Source: Amycolatopsis acidicola
GTDB taxonomy: Bacteria; Actinomycetota; Actinomycetes; Mycobacteriales; Pseudonocardiaceae
NCBI RefSeq assembly: GCF_007713735.2
Contig: NZ_VMNW02000024.1
Span: forward strand, 36,968-100,967
Reading direction: 5' to 3'
DNA length: 64,000 nt
The position numbers were made by a program, and so were the translations under genes. This document shows, one piece after another, positions 1-13,100 of this stretch. The notes under the pieces were generated by a model. The model had not been told where the DNA came from and made no database searches. It saw only the letters and a list, made by a program, of their open reading frames with translations. How positions within the stretch are numbered: the stretch's first letter is position 1; each line of letters opens with the position of its first letter.

Positions 1-3000
1 CGTGGTGATCTCGTACTCGGCGGAGCGCAGGCCCTGCGAGTCGGCGGGCATCGGCGGCAGATCCTGGTACCGGCCCTGGTACCTGGCCTGGTATTCGCGC
101 ACGTCGCGGAAGTACTGCCACGGGACCCCGGAATCGCGCTGCAGCACGGTGAACGTCTGCCCCTGCTGATCGGTCAGGTTCAGCAGCAGGTGGCCTTCGC
201 TGTTCAGCTGCGCCCACACCGAAATGCCCAGTTCGCGAACCCGGTTGGCGACGGCCTTCCTTGCTCGTTCCACCTGTTCGGTGGTCAGCGGCGGGCCCGC
301 TTCCGGCGTGCCCGTGCCCTCCGGTTCGGCGGCCGGCTCCTCGGGCGTCCCCGCGTGCCGGGCGAGCCAGTCGGGGTCGACCCGCGTGACCAGCCTCTCG
401 GTGAGGTCGAACGCCTGCCGGAAATTGTCCGGAGTGGACGGTCCGGGGATCTCCGTGTCCCCGTAGGCGAGGTGGCGGAACGCGAGCAGGTCGCGGAAGC
501 CGCCGATGACCGCGATCAGCTGGTCGTTCTCCGAAAGCCCCGGCGGCAGCTCGAGTGTCGAGACACCCCTCGTGTGCAGCCGCAGGCGCGGCTCCTCCAG
601 ATCGGGCCGGACGACCACGGCGAGCCGGACGTCGGTCTCCCGCCGGACGGCGCTCCCGCCCGGCGCCGGCACCTGGATCACCATCGTCAGGCGGTTCTCG
701 TCCGGGTCGAGCCGCCCGAAGCTGCCGCCGAACGTGGCACCGGCGATCCTGGCCACCCTCGTCGCGTACTCCGGCGACATCGGGAGTTCATGCGACCAGC
801 CGAGCCGGGTCAGGTTCCGCGGCAGTAGCTCGGCACGCAGCCTCGCCCGGGTGATCAGGAGGACCTGGTCGGCCAGCAATGCGGGCACGGACACGCCGAG
901 CCTGCCCAGCGGCAACGGCACCGTGTACTCGTTGCCCCGGCGCACCGTGAAGCTTTCGTCGGCGGGCAGCTGGCTGACCCGCAGATCGCGGTAGACCTGC
1001 CACAGCTCGTCGCTGTCCTCGACCAGCACGCTGAACTCGTGCTGCCGGGTGCCGAGCCTGGTCACCCGCAGCGAAAGCCTGCCGTTCGGGAGGCGTTCGG
1101 CTGTCGCCTGCAGCCCGTGTTCGAGCAGCGCACGGGTGACGACGGCGGAGATCTCCGGCAGCGAGCCGTTGTCCGACGGGTCGATGGGCGGCGGCAGCTC
1201 GGGCGCGCGCCTCGCCTGGCGCAGGTCCGGGATCGCCGGCGCGATCTGTTCGATCCGCAGCAGCTCGTCCCGGTAGGCGGCGGCCAGTTTCGCGGTCCGG
1301 CGCAGCGCGCGCCTCCGCCGCATCCGCACGACGGGTGAGTCGCCCCGGTGGAATCCGGCTCCCCTGGCGACTTCGCGCATCGCCAGCAACATGCCGTCGT
1401 ACGGACCGTCCAGCGCGCGGATCCCGGCACGGGCCAGCAATTCGACGAACCGCCGGCGCTCGGCGAGGTCGGTGGGGTCGACGCCGAACCAGCCCGCGAT
1501 CCGCGAAAGGGTGGCCTCGACCGCCCATCGCGCCCCGGCGGGTGGCAGTTCTCCTTCTCCCGCAACGGAAACCTGATAGGCAGCCGCGGCGCGCAGTGCC
1601 TCGACGATCTCCTCGTGCTGCTCCCGCTCACTCAGCCCGGCCGGCAGTTCGAGCCGGTAGCTGCGCTCCTCTCCTTCGCTCAGCACGAGCTTCGGCACCA
1701 TGCCCTGCGCGCGATTCCGCCCGGTGGTGATCCGCAGCCGGGCCGACCTGCCTTCGGCGTCCCGGTAGGAGATCTGCATCGCCTGGTTTTCGAGGTCGGT
1801 GAACGGCTGGACCCGCGACATCCAGGGGGCGAGCAGTTCGGCCGCCGTGTTCGCGGCCAGCGTGAGCACGCGCGGCGCCACCAGGTCGGGCTCCCCTGAC
1901 TCCAGTTCGACCGTGCCGAGCCGGTCGGCGATCGCGAGCGCGACCTTGTCCGCGGCCAGTCGCGCGGCGACCCGCGGGTCGAGTCCGGCGAAGGGACTGA
2001 GCACCTGGTAGACGTCGTGGTGCTCGCCGAACGCGCGATGCGCGGGCGGCCGGTTCCCGGCGCGCAGCTCCGCGTACACCGGCCATTCGTAGGCCTCGTC
2101 CCGGATCAGAACCTGGAACTCTTCCCCGGTGGCGGTGGCGATCCGGACCTGCACCGACCTGTTTCCCGGCCCCTGCGTCAGATCCGGGCCGGTGAAACTC
2201 GGGATCGCGTGGACCGGCAGGCCCTGCACCCGCGCGATCAGCTCCGTGATGAAGGCGGTGCGGTACTCCTCGCTCTCCAGACCTGGCCGGGACACGGTCG
2301 GCTCTTCCGTCAGGTCCCCGCCGAGCAGGTCGCGGTAGGCGACCACCCGCGCGGCGTAGGCGGCGATCGTCTCCAGGTCCCTGCCGCGACCGTCGGGCAA
2401 CCGCAGGCGGTGCGCGCCGGCCGTGCCGAGCAGTTGCACGCTGGGCTGGGTGAGGCCGTCCTGTTCGCTCAGGTAGAGCCGGAACTGCTCGCCGTGGCCA
2501 TCGGTGAGGAACACCCAGAGATCGCCGTTGGTGGAGTACACGACGGGATGGGAGCGCGGGCTCAGCCGGTGGATGAGCTGCTCCAGCTGCCGGCGCGTGT
2601 GGTCCGCCAGTCCCGCCGTCCGGTCGGGGTGGAGCCGGACCGCGTCCCGCACGGCGGGGATCCCGAGCCTGGTGGCCGTGATCGCCAGTGCCTGCTCGGC
2701 GACGAACAAGGGGGCGAGCTCGTCCGACCCCGGCGACGACGCCTCGAAGAACCGGCCCACCCGCTTCGGCGAAGCCCAGCCGCGCCCGTCCGTGCGCAGT
2801 TCGGTTTGCCGGTTTCCCTTGGTGTACAAGGCAAGCCGGTAGGGGCCCGCGCTACCGCCGTCGGTGATCTCCAGCCAGACGGTGCCTTCGTGGTTCATCC
2901 GCGCGACGACGGTCGCGTCGAACACGGCCAGCCGCGCGGCGACGGCGGTGACGCTGTCGGCGACCCAGCGCTGGGAGATCAGGTCGTCGGCAGTCAGCTG

Positions 3001-4160
3001 CGCCCGGACGATGTCGGCGACGGCGTGCGCCCGGCGAGCCTCGCCGATGCGGCGCGACAACGTGCGGTGGCTGACGTGGTGCGGCACGCCCGGGCTGTCC
3101 TGGGTGACCGAATACGTGATGCCGCCGGCGAACGTGAGTTCGGTGCTCGCCGGTCCGACGATCAGCGCACGGGACGCACGCTCGTCGCCCGGCTCGGCGT
3201 CGAGGCGTACGAAGATCGTGTGCTCGACACCGGCTTCGGTGGTGACGTGCACCCGCACCGCGGCCGGCTCCGGGATGACTTCGAGCGTCGCGCCGTCCAG
3301 CTCCGGCAAGGCGCGGACCAGCGCCTCGGCTTCCGCGATCCAGCCACCGGAGACCGCTTGCGGGGCTTGGGTTTCCGCAGTTTCCGAGGCTGCCGGGGCT
3401 GCCGTCGTTTCCGGTGCCGCCTCGCCGGGATCCACGAGCGCGTCGATCGTCGCGACGACGAAGTCCGCGCGTCCGGTGTCGCTGGTGACGTCGCGCAGCG
3501 TCCGGTAGCCGACGAAGTGGCGTGACCCCGACTCGTCCTGCGAGACCGCGTAACGGCCTTCGGCGAGCGCGAACTCCGCGGTGCCCGCGCCGACGAGCAG
3601 GGTAGTGGCCGTGTCCGGGTCCTCGTCGCTTGGCTGCTCCCGGAAGAAGATCGTGTACTGCTCTCCGCCCGCCGTCTCGACGTGCACCCGCAACGCGCCG
3701 GGCAGCTCTTCGAGCGCCCAGGTGGCGTCGGCCAGGTTCGGCAGCGCCCGCAGCCCTTCCTCGACGGCACGGACCCAGGGCGCGCCGGTCTCCGGGCGGA
3801 ACGGTTCGAGCAGGCCGGTGACGACGCCGAGCAGGAACTCCGTGCGCTCCGCCGGGGTGAACTCGGCCGGCACCGTCCGGTAGCCGACGTAATGCCACGG
3901 CCCCGACTCGTCCTGCGACACGGTGTGCGCCACGCCCCCGAACCGGAATTCCACCGTGCCCGCGCCGATCAGCAGGTTCGACTCCGCGTCCGGGAGCCCG
4001 TCCGGCAGGTCGTCCCGGACGAAGACCGTGTAGTGCTCCCCTTCGGCCGTCTCGAAATGCACCCGCACGGCACCGGGCACCTCGGTGAGTTCGAAGCTTC
4101 CGCCCGCCAGTTCCGGCAGCGCCGCCAACGCCGCTTCCGCATCCCGGACCCACTCCGTGG
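1..4160 (-). repeat. C-terminal small beta-alpha repeats, to the window edge
   Basis: Three clear tandem copies of about 120-150 residues share G-A-V-R-V-H-x-x-T, a Y-T-V/I-F strand and V-S-Q-D-E-S-G followed by H-x-V-G-Y-R-T (near 3890, 3510 and 3080). Worn relatives continue to position 1, recognisable by an L-x-V-x-x-T-D-x-x-G-x-x-F strand pair (for example near 2500, 2100, 1750, 1050, 650 and 150). The series is cut by the window edge, so the C-terminal domain, where polymorphic toxins usually carry their main activity, is not visible. Confidence 0.65.
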
Positions 4161-7100
4161 CCTCAGCGGGCTCCTCGGCCTCAGCGGGCTCAGCGGGCTC
4201 AGCGGGCTCAGCGGGCTCAGCGGGCTCAGCGGGCTCCTGAGTCTCCGCAGGCTCCTCGGCGACCTGCGGCGGCTGCGCCGGAACACCGGCCGCTGCCCAG
4301 ATGTCGCGGTCGGCGTGCCCCACCCTGGCGCGGCCGAGGAGCTGGTCCGCGAGCCAGGACGCGTAGCGCGCGCCGTGTCCCCGCAGCGCCGCGATGACCG
4401 TGATCGCCCAGTCGTCGTCGTGGTCCTCGGTCGGAGTCGGCTCGTGCAGGAACGCACTGGCCGTTCGCCCCTCCTCGACGGTCCACCGCCCGGCGAACCG
4501 CCTACCGAGGTCGTACCCGAAGCCCGTCATCCCGGCGGGCCGCGACAGCAGCGCGTCGGCCAGCCAGCCGGGCCTTTCCCTTGTCACGAAAGAACGTCGT
4601 GCTTCGGGTGTCCAGGCGTCGTGGACGACGGTCAGCTCGATCGCGAGCGCACGCAGCCGGACCAGATCGGTCTCGCTGGTGAGGTCCAGTCCGGTGCCCA
4701 GCACCAGCTCGCGGAAGTCGTCGAACTCGCTTTCCGGGTCGAACCCGAACCACCGGGCGGCATCCCCGGCCACCGGCGCCGGTACCTGCACCGCGTCGTG
4801 CCGCAGATCGCGCAGAATCCGGTACACGGCCCGGATTTCGTTCTCCCCCGGCGCGAGCGCCTCCGGCCGGATGTGCTCGTAGAGGTAGTCCCATCCCAGC
4901 AGCGCGGCGACCCGGACGGCCTCCGGCGTCGCGAAGCCGAACCGCCGGTAGAGCTCCGGCCAGGACGGCGCCTCGCCGTCCATCAGGCTCCACTCCAGCA
5001 GTTCCGGCTGCTGGACGGCGTCCCGGAGCATTGCGCCGAGGTTCCGCGTCGCGAACAGCGCACCGACATCGACCGTGCCGGCCGGGACTGTCGACACGGT
5101 GGGGTCGAGGTGGAGCCGGTGGAAGCCGCCGACCACCCCGGGCCGCAGCGTGGGTTCACCGGCACCGACCTGCCAGCGGGGCAGCACCGAAATCGCGCGG
5201 TCGCCCCGGCGCACCGTCAGGGCCTGGTTGCCCGGCTCCCCGGTCACCGTCACCGACGGGTCGCCGATCAGCTGCCGGAGGACCGCCGCCGCGCGTTCCC
5301 ACGCCTGGACGCCGTTCGGGTCGCCTCCGGGTACCAGCGCCATCCCGGCGCGCACGGCCTCGAAGTCGTCCCGGATCGCGAAAACCTGCTCGGCGATGCC
5401 CGCGATCCGTTGTGCCACTTCGGATCGCGTGCCGTCGAGCGTGTCGTACCGGTGGAAGACCCCGTCCTGCCCGCCCTCGGGCCGCGGGGTGCCGGGGCGG
5501 AGGACGTCCACCAGCACGCGCTCGCCCTCGCGCGGCTGGAGGTCCAGCACCAGACGCCCGTCCGAACCGACGTGGCTGACGCCCACGCGCGAAACGCCGG
5601 GTATCCGCGCCGTGATCGCCTCGTGCGCGGCGGCAGCCATCAGAAGCCGGTGGACGGTCGCCGCGATCCCGGCGGGACCGTGGATCCCGGATTCGGCGTC
5701 CACGAGGCCGTCACCGCGCACGACCCGGTAAGAATCGGTACCGGCGAACGCTTCCCCGCTGATGAAGACCTCGAGCTCGGACCCGTCCGCGAGTGTCAGG
5801 AGCGCCTCACCGCCCCGCTCCGCGTCCGTGCTCAGCACCTGCGCCGCGGCCACGCCCGGCACCCCGCCCAGCGCGTTTTCCAGTGCCGCCACCTGATCGC
5901 GGCCGAGGCTCGGCTCGATCGGCTCGCGGCCCCGCTCCATCGACGAGACGAACAGGTTCGTGTGCTCGGGCGCGGCGAGGTACCGCGCGATCAGCACGGC
6001 GGTGAGCGTGTCGTCGGACCAGCTCGCCACTTCCCGCAGTTCCTCGGACAGCAGCTCCGGCGGCACCGTGCGCAGCCATTCGAGGACGACCTGGTGGTCC
6101 TCGATCTCCCGGCCGAGCATGAAGCCGATCAGGTCGTCGTTCTCACGCTCCGCGTTCAGCGGCGAGGGCCGCAGGGAGGTGACGGCCTCCTTGAGCAGCG
6201 TGGCGACGAGCAGGTTCAGCTCTTCACCCACGGCAAGGCCGATCCGCCCGGAGCTCCAGTCGTAAACCCCGGGCGCGTCCAGGTACGCCAGCAGGTCGGT
6301 GCGGCCAGCCGGAACCCCAACGCGGGTCAGCTCGAACGCGTCGTCCAGGAGCGCGTGCAAGCGGGCGCGGAGTTCGGGCCCGTTGGTCTTCAGGCCCTTC
6401 TTGCCCGCCGCGGTGGCGATCTTGCTCGCTGCCGACCAGGCCATCGCCTCGATGCGCGCCTTCGCCGCCGTGTCCAGGCGTGTGACGGTGAAGCGTGCAT
6501 CGACCGGCGCGTAACGCGCGTCGACGACGGCCAGTGTTTCCAGCACGCGCTCCCGCACGTACCCGAGCCGGGTGTCGAGCGAGATCCGGGCCGGCATCGC
6601 CGAGCGGCCGATTCCGCGGGCATCCCTCGACATCGCGGAGAACTCGATCCCGGCGTGCCCGCCCCTCGCGGGCGCAGACGGGGTGAAGTGCAGCTCGGCA
6701 TTGGCACCCGAGGCGAACTCCACCGTGGCGACGACCCGGCCGAGCGCGTCGCGGCCCGTGATGTCCAAACGCGACACAGACGGGGGCAGGTCAGCGGCGA
6801 TTTCCCGCAGTGCGTCGAGGATTTCCGCGACACCGGCGTCCCAGTCGACCGGCCCTTCCGCGCGGCCGTACTTGTCGTCCACAAGGGACCATCCGGCCGG
6901 CGGCTGATCCGGCTCCGCCACCAGCACCGGCTCGGGCTCGGGTTCCGGTTGCTCCTCCGGTTCCGCCGCCAGGTGCACCACCCAGCCTTCGGCGCCGGCC
7001 AACACGGCCGACGCGGGAACGGCGACGGGGTCCTCGCCCAGCCCGTAGGAATCCAGCACCTCGGCGAGCAGGGCCGCCTCCGGGGTGCCGCCGACGAACC

Positions 7101-10100
7101 GGATGGTCACCGAACCGGGGAACTCCGGGCTCTGCTCGGCGCCGGGCAGCACCGCGATCCGGGCCGCGTCGTCCTCGGCCAGCACCGCTTCGACGTAGTC
7201 GGTGTCGGCAGGGATGACGGTGATTCCCTTTGCTGCCAACGCTTCCAGGACGGCTTCCGGCCCATCCGCGGCGACGTGGGTGATCCCCGCGTTGGCGAGC
7301 CTGCCCGCCACCGCGACGAGGTGCCGTTGCATCGCCACGTCGCCGGGGTCACCGGTGAACACCGCGATGCGGTGCCCGGACAGCACTTCGCCGTAGCTCA
7401 GGGGAAGCGCTTCCCCAGTGGTGACGGCGAGTTCGATGCGCTGCCGCGAGTCGGCAGGCCCCGGCTCGGCTGGTGCTCCGAGTGCCACGGCGGGCAGGAA
7501 GTGGTTACCCCGCTTGAGAACGAAGACCCCGCCACCGGCCGGACCGAGGTGCGTCGTCGAACCGTCCGTCTCGACGACCGTGACCGGCCCGCCTTCTTCG
7601 TGTCCCGGCACGGCGGACAGCGCACGCTCCAACGCGTCCGGTCCCGCCGCGATCCACTGTGGACGGAGTCCGTGCTCGTCGAGGAACCGCTGCTGCGCTG
7701 CGGTGACCGTGCCGGGCCCGGTGAGACTGCCGACCCCGCCGTGGCTCGCGCCGGCGCCCGCGAGCGTGGCCGCCAGCCAGGCGCCGTAGGACACCCCGTA
7801 CTGGTCGATCGCGACCCGGACCTGCTCCCGCGCCGCTTCACCGGCGCCGGCGAGCACGGTGCTCGTGGTCCGGTCCAGCTGGTCGTGTGCCGGAACGGCG
7901 GGCAGCTCCGCGAGCGGGCTCAGGTGCGCCGGGCGGTACTTCAGGCCGTCGGTGAACCAGCCCGGGTCCTGCTCCAACACCCCGCGCCGCTGCCCAGGCT
8001 GTGCCAGGTTGTGCGTGATGGCCAGCTCCGCCGCCAGGTTCAGCAGCGCACGCCGGTCACGCTCGCCGGGCTGCTCCGGGTCCGGCACGCCCGCCGCGCG
8101 CAACAGCTCGACGAAGGCGTCGAGTTCGTCCGCGTAGTCGAACAGGGCGGCCGCGTCGGCGAGCGTCTCCGGGATCTCCGGCGCGCCGTCCAACTCGGAA
8201 AGCACGGCTTCGACGAACTCGCCCAACGCCGGACCGGCGAGGTCGGCCTGTGCGCGCAGCAACGCGTACAAACCGTTGGGCGGCAGCCGATCCCGGAGGT
8301 AGGCCCGGACGTCGGACGCGGGTCGCGCCTGGCCGGTCCACGCGTCACGACGCTCGGCTTGCGGTGCGAACGGCTGCTCGGCGTCAACGCCCAGCGCCAC
8401 CAGCAGCTCGGGGAGGTACTCGGCGTCTTCCACCCCGGACTGGCGCGCCCACTCCTCGACGAAATCGAACAACTCACGGGGCAACCCGCCCTGCGTGCGG
8501 TCCGGCCCGACGAGCTCGGCCTGCACCGTCCTGCCACCGAACTCGAGGCCGGCCAGCTGCAGGTTGATCGCGCGGACCAGCGTTTCCCGGCCGCTGGAAA
8601 GCGCTTCCCGGAGCGAGATCGGCAGTGGCGCGCGGTAACCCCGCTCCCGCAATGCGGTCACGGCCCGCAGCAGTTCCGGCAGCGGCGCGGTGCGCCACTG
8701 CTCGACGATCCGGTCGACAGCCGCCGCCGCGGCGGCGCCGGTGATCCCGGGCGCTGTCCGCGATGGCGGCCGTTGCCCCAGCCAAGCGCTTTCCGCGACG
8801 ACGTCGGTGAGCACGACCGACCGGCCGGAAAGCCGCACGGTGTGGTCGGTGTGCACGACGAACGAAGGCTCCGGCAGCACCAGCACCTGGCCGTCGATCG
8901 GCGTCGGCACCGCGCGCCGCGTCCGGACCCGGGTGATGAGCGTCTGCTGCGCGCTGCTCGCGGAATGCTTGGCGTACGCGGCTTCCCAACTGGACAGGCC
9001 GACGGTGGGCGCGGTCAGCGCGCTGCCCTGCGCCAGGTAACCGCTCGCGAGCGTGGTGAGCTGGTCGCCGGTCAGCTTGCCGGCCAGCGGAACGAGCCAG
9101 GCTACTTCGGACAGTGCCGTGCCGTGGGCGAACACCATCGGCTCGACGAGCAGGTTTTCGTCCGCGATGCGGTCGATCTCGGCGAGGATCTCGTCGAACT
9201 CCGCGTTGCGCACCGGGGGTTCGCCGTCCCACGAAGCCACATAGGCGAGGTAGCGACCCAGCTCGGCCTGGTCGGCGAGGAACCGCCGGACCCAAGCTTG
9301 GTCGTCCGCGGAAAGCGCTTCCCAGCGGCCACGCAGCAGGGCCTGGTCGGGTGCGTCGAGCTGCCAGCCGATCGTTTCGGCGAGCCCGTCGCCGTCCGGG
9401 ACGACGCGTTCGCCCGCGGTCTCGGCGAGGTGCCCCAGCACCCCGAGCGACTTCCGGCGGTCGTAGACGTCCCGCAGGGCGACCTCGAAGTAGGTCCGTT
9501 CCCCGATGACGTCCCACAGCGACTCGTTTCCTGCCGCCGCCGCACGGAACTCCGGGAACGAGGCCGACGGATGGAAGTGCCGGTACACGAAATAGCCGAA
9601 CGCCGCTGAAATCGGGTCGCCACTCGCGGGAAGCCGTCGCAGCATTTCGGGGCTCAGCAACCCTCGCGGCCGTTGCCCTGCCACGAGCAATGGCGCGGCG
9701 AGCGGCTGTCCGTCGAGCGGAACCGCGCGCTCCAGCGCGATCTCGTCGGCGGACGCGACGAGGTCGTGCAGCAGGTTGACCAGGAAAGTGCCGTGCACCG
9801 CGTGCGACGCCGTGGCCGGGAACTCCTGCAGGGTCTCTTCCAGGTCCGCGAGCAGCTCGTCGAACCGGTCGATCGTCCAGCCCAGCGCGACGGCCCGGTC
9901 CGAACCCGCGGCAGCGGCACGCAACCCGGCGGAAAGCTCGCGCAGGATCCGCACCGGTTCGGCGACTTCGCCGAACCACAAGGCGTTCTCCTCGAACCGC
10001 CCGGCGGGCAGCGCGTCACCGGCGATCGCGCGGAACTCGTCGATCTCGGCCCGCAGCTGGTCCCAGGCCACCCGCAGTTCTCGTGGGTCGGCGGCGTTCT

Positions 10101-13100
10101 CCAGCCTGGTCAGGCCCGGCGGCACCGGCAGCCCGCCGAACGCGGCACGCACGCGCGCGGCGACCGTGCCCCCGGCGACCGGCGCGGTGAGCCGCTCGGT
10201 CAGACCGGCGGGCGCTCCGGCCTGTGGGCTCAGCGCGCGAAGTGTGTCCACATAGGACTGGCGGAAACGGCCGGTGAGCTGTCCGGACATCGCTTCGAGC
10301 CCACGTACCGCCAGCGCCTCGGTGATCATCGCGAGGAAGTCACCGTCCGCAGGCCCGTCGATGAGCACTCGGCCGTCGTCGGTCCGGAACAGGTTGGCGG
10401 CGCCGGGCCCGCCCGTCGTGTCGGCGGCCACCCGCTGGGCCCAGCCTTCCAGCAGCCCGGCCAGCTCGGGGTGCTGCTCGCGCAGCGAGTCGGCGGCGAA
10501 CAGCCCGCGCAGGGTGTTTTCGTCGTACTGGGCAAGGTTCCGCTCCGCGAGCGCGGCCGCTGTCGCGGCGACGAACTCACGCAAGGCGCCAGCCGCGGCG
10601 ATCCACTCGTCGCCGTCCGCCGCCGCGACTCGTGCGATGTGGTTGGCGAGACTGCCTTCCCGTGGCGATTCCACGGAGACGGCGCGGAGCTCCCCGGCCG
10701 TGCGCACGAGACCCGCGGCATAGATCTCCGGTTTCGCGAATCCGGTACCGGAGTCCTCAATGGACAGCAAGGTGCGCAGCCGGTCCACCGAGTCGTGCAG
10801 GCGGAGCGTCGCGATGTGCTCCCGGTCGGCATTGAGCAACCGGTAGCTTTCGCCCTCAGGAACCACTCGCACGTCGCCCGGAGTGAGCCCGAGCCGCCCG
10901 GCAGCGAACCGGCCGAGCGCGTCGGCCAGCAACCCCTGCGCCCGCCCGGGGTCACTCTCGTCGATTCCGGTGACCAGCAGCAGGTTTCCGGGGTCGACGG
11001 GCTCCGCGGAAGCGGGCGGGTCCGTGTCCACAGTGGACTCGTCGTCGAGGAGCGCGGCCACGCGGGCCGTGATCGCGTTCCGTTTCGCGAAATCCTCACG
11101 GCCCACCGCGTCGGCCGCTTCCCGCTGAAGCTCTTCCACCATCGCGGGATCGGCGACCACCGCGGCGATCGGGTCGTGCCTGCCGCGGATCAGCCACCAG
11201 CGGGACTCCCGGACCGCCTTCCGCCATTCGACGGCATGGGCGAAGGACCCGGACTCGTGCTTGGTGGCCACCACGCCCCAGGCACGGAGGTAGCGGTCGA
11301 TGGGCAGCGCGTGCCCGTGCGCGTGGACGAGGTTCTCGGCGAGTTCGGTGGTGTCGCCACTGGGGTCGAGAATGCCGAGCACGCCCAGCCACATGCTGTG
11401 TGCCCAGGACACGAGCTCGCGTGGCAGGAAACGCCAGCCATGATCGAGCGGCTCCGCCTGTCCCAGGCGCGCCACCAGCGCGCCCAGCGGGCTCTGCACC
11501 CGCGCCGCGCGCCGGTGCCAGTCCGACACGGCGGCGCGGCCGGGCCGCGGTGGTTCGAAGACCTCCCGGAACAGCGCGCTCACCCGTTCCGCCACATCGG
11601 CGCCGGAAAGGCCCTCCTCCGTGCGGTTCCCTTGGCCGGTGCTGACGATCCGGCCGGGTTCGACGAGCACCTGCGCCCTGCCGTCCGGGGAGTCCGCGAT
11701 CACCTGGCCGCCGAGGATCCGGACGACGGGCCAGGTGGACTCGAAGTCCCCGCCGCGGCCGAGCACCGGGCGCACGGTGCCGTCCGGCTCGGCGGTGATC
11801 ACCTCCCCGGACTCGGTCCGGATGCTCGTCCGGCCGGTGCGGCCGACCTCGATCGTGCGGCCGTCGCTGGTGCGCACCACCACGACACCGTCCGCGACGC
11901 GCACCATGGTGCCCTCCGCGCCGCGGTCCGCCAGCACCACGGCACGCCCGCCTTCGCGGACCTCCGCGCCGGGGACCTCGTCGGTCACCGCGAACTCCTG
12001 CCCACCGGCACGCAGGGTGATCGTCCCGTTTTCGGCTACCAGCAAGGTGATCCCGGTCGCCGCACCGTCCTTTGCGGACACTTCGACGGTCCGGCCGCGG
12101 ACCTCCACGTGCGGCGGGAAGGCAGGGGTGCCGGCGTCGAGGAGGTCCGCCATCGCGGCGCCGCCGTCCCCGGCCAGCTCCAGCACCCACGCGGCGAGCA
12201 TCGTGCGCACCAGCTCGTCCGGTTCCCGCGGCAACCGCGCGCCAGGGAGCTGGCGCAGCAGATCCTCGATCCTCGGCCACAGCTCGTGATCCTCGAACGG
12301 GCCCGCCGTCTCGTCGAGCAGCCGGCCCAGGGAGTCGGCGAGCGTCGCCACCACCTGGTCGGTCGCGTCACGCACGGTGTCGCCGTCGAGTACCGGGCCG
12401 TCGCCGAACTGGAGTGTCAGGCCGGAAACCGGTTGCCTGGCAAGGTCTTCGTAACCCTCGTGCAGCGCGGCGAAGATGTCGTCCACGGCGTCGCCGAGCA
12501 CGCGCACGCCCTCCGGCCCGATGACCAGCTGCCCACCGGAGAACTCCAGGTGTTCCGCGAGGTCACGCCGCAGCCAGTCCGGCAGCGCCCCGAGGATCCC
12601 GGCGTAGAACCGGACTTCGGCGTCGTCGGCCAACACACCGACGGCGGGGGCAAACACGCCAGCGGGAGCGGCAAACACGCCGTCGGGGGCGAGGGCGCTG
12701 AACACGTCGTCGCCGAGTAGGGCCAGTAGTCCGTGCTCGGCTGAGCGGGCCTTGGTGGTCTGCACGAACCGGGCGTACTCGGCGACCTTTTCCGGCGCGC
12801 GGCCCGCGCGTTCCGACACCAGGCGGTAGATCGCGATCAGCGTCGCGGCGGTGGCCGTCGAGTAGAAGTCCCCGTCGCGCCGCGCCGGGGTGATCGCGGC
12901 ATAGTTGTGCCCCAAGGGGTCGTGGAACAGTGGCCCTTCCGGGTTCCGCAGCGCGTAGTTGTGCGTGAACACCCGCGCGGTCAGGACGTCGTCGGCGAGA
13001 CGCACGGTGGTCTCGTCCCGGTCGACCGGCTGGTCCGGCAGCGCGGCCCGCAGCTCGTCCCCGAACTCCGTCTGTCCTTTTCGGACTTCTTTGTTGTAGT

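Noticed and set aside
7401..7416. CebR/LacI-type operator
   Set aside because: The palindrome resembles such operators but lies deep inside a coding region with no adjacent promoter.
7380..7900. Possible OTU/papain-like protease around KRGNHFLPAV
   Set aside because: No plausible catalytic Cys is visible upstream; the His-containing segment alone is not enough.
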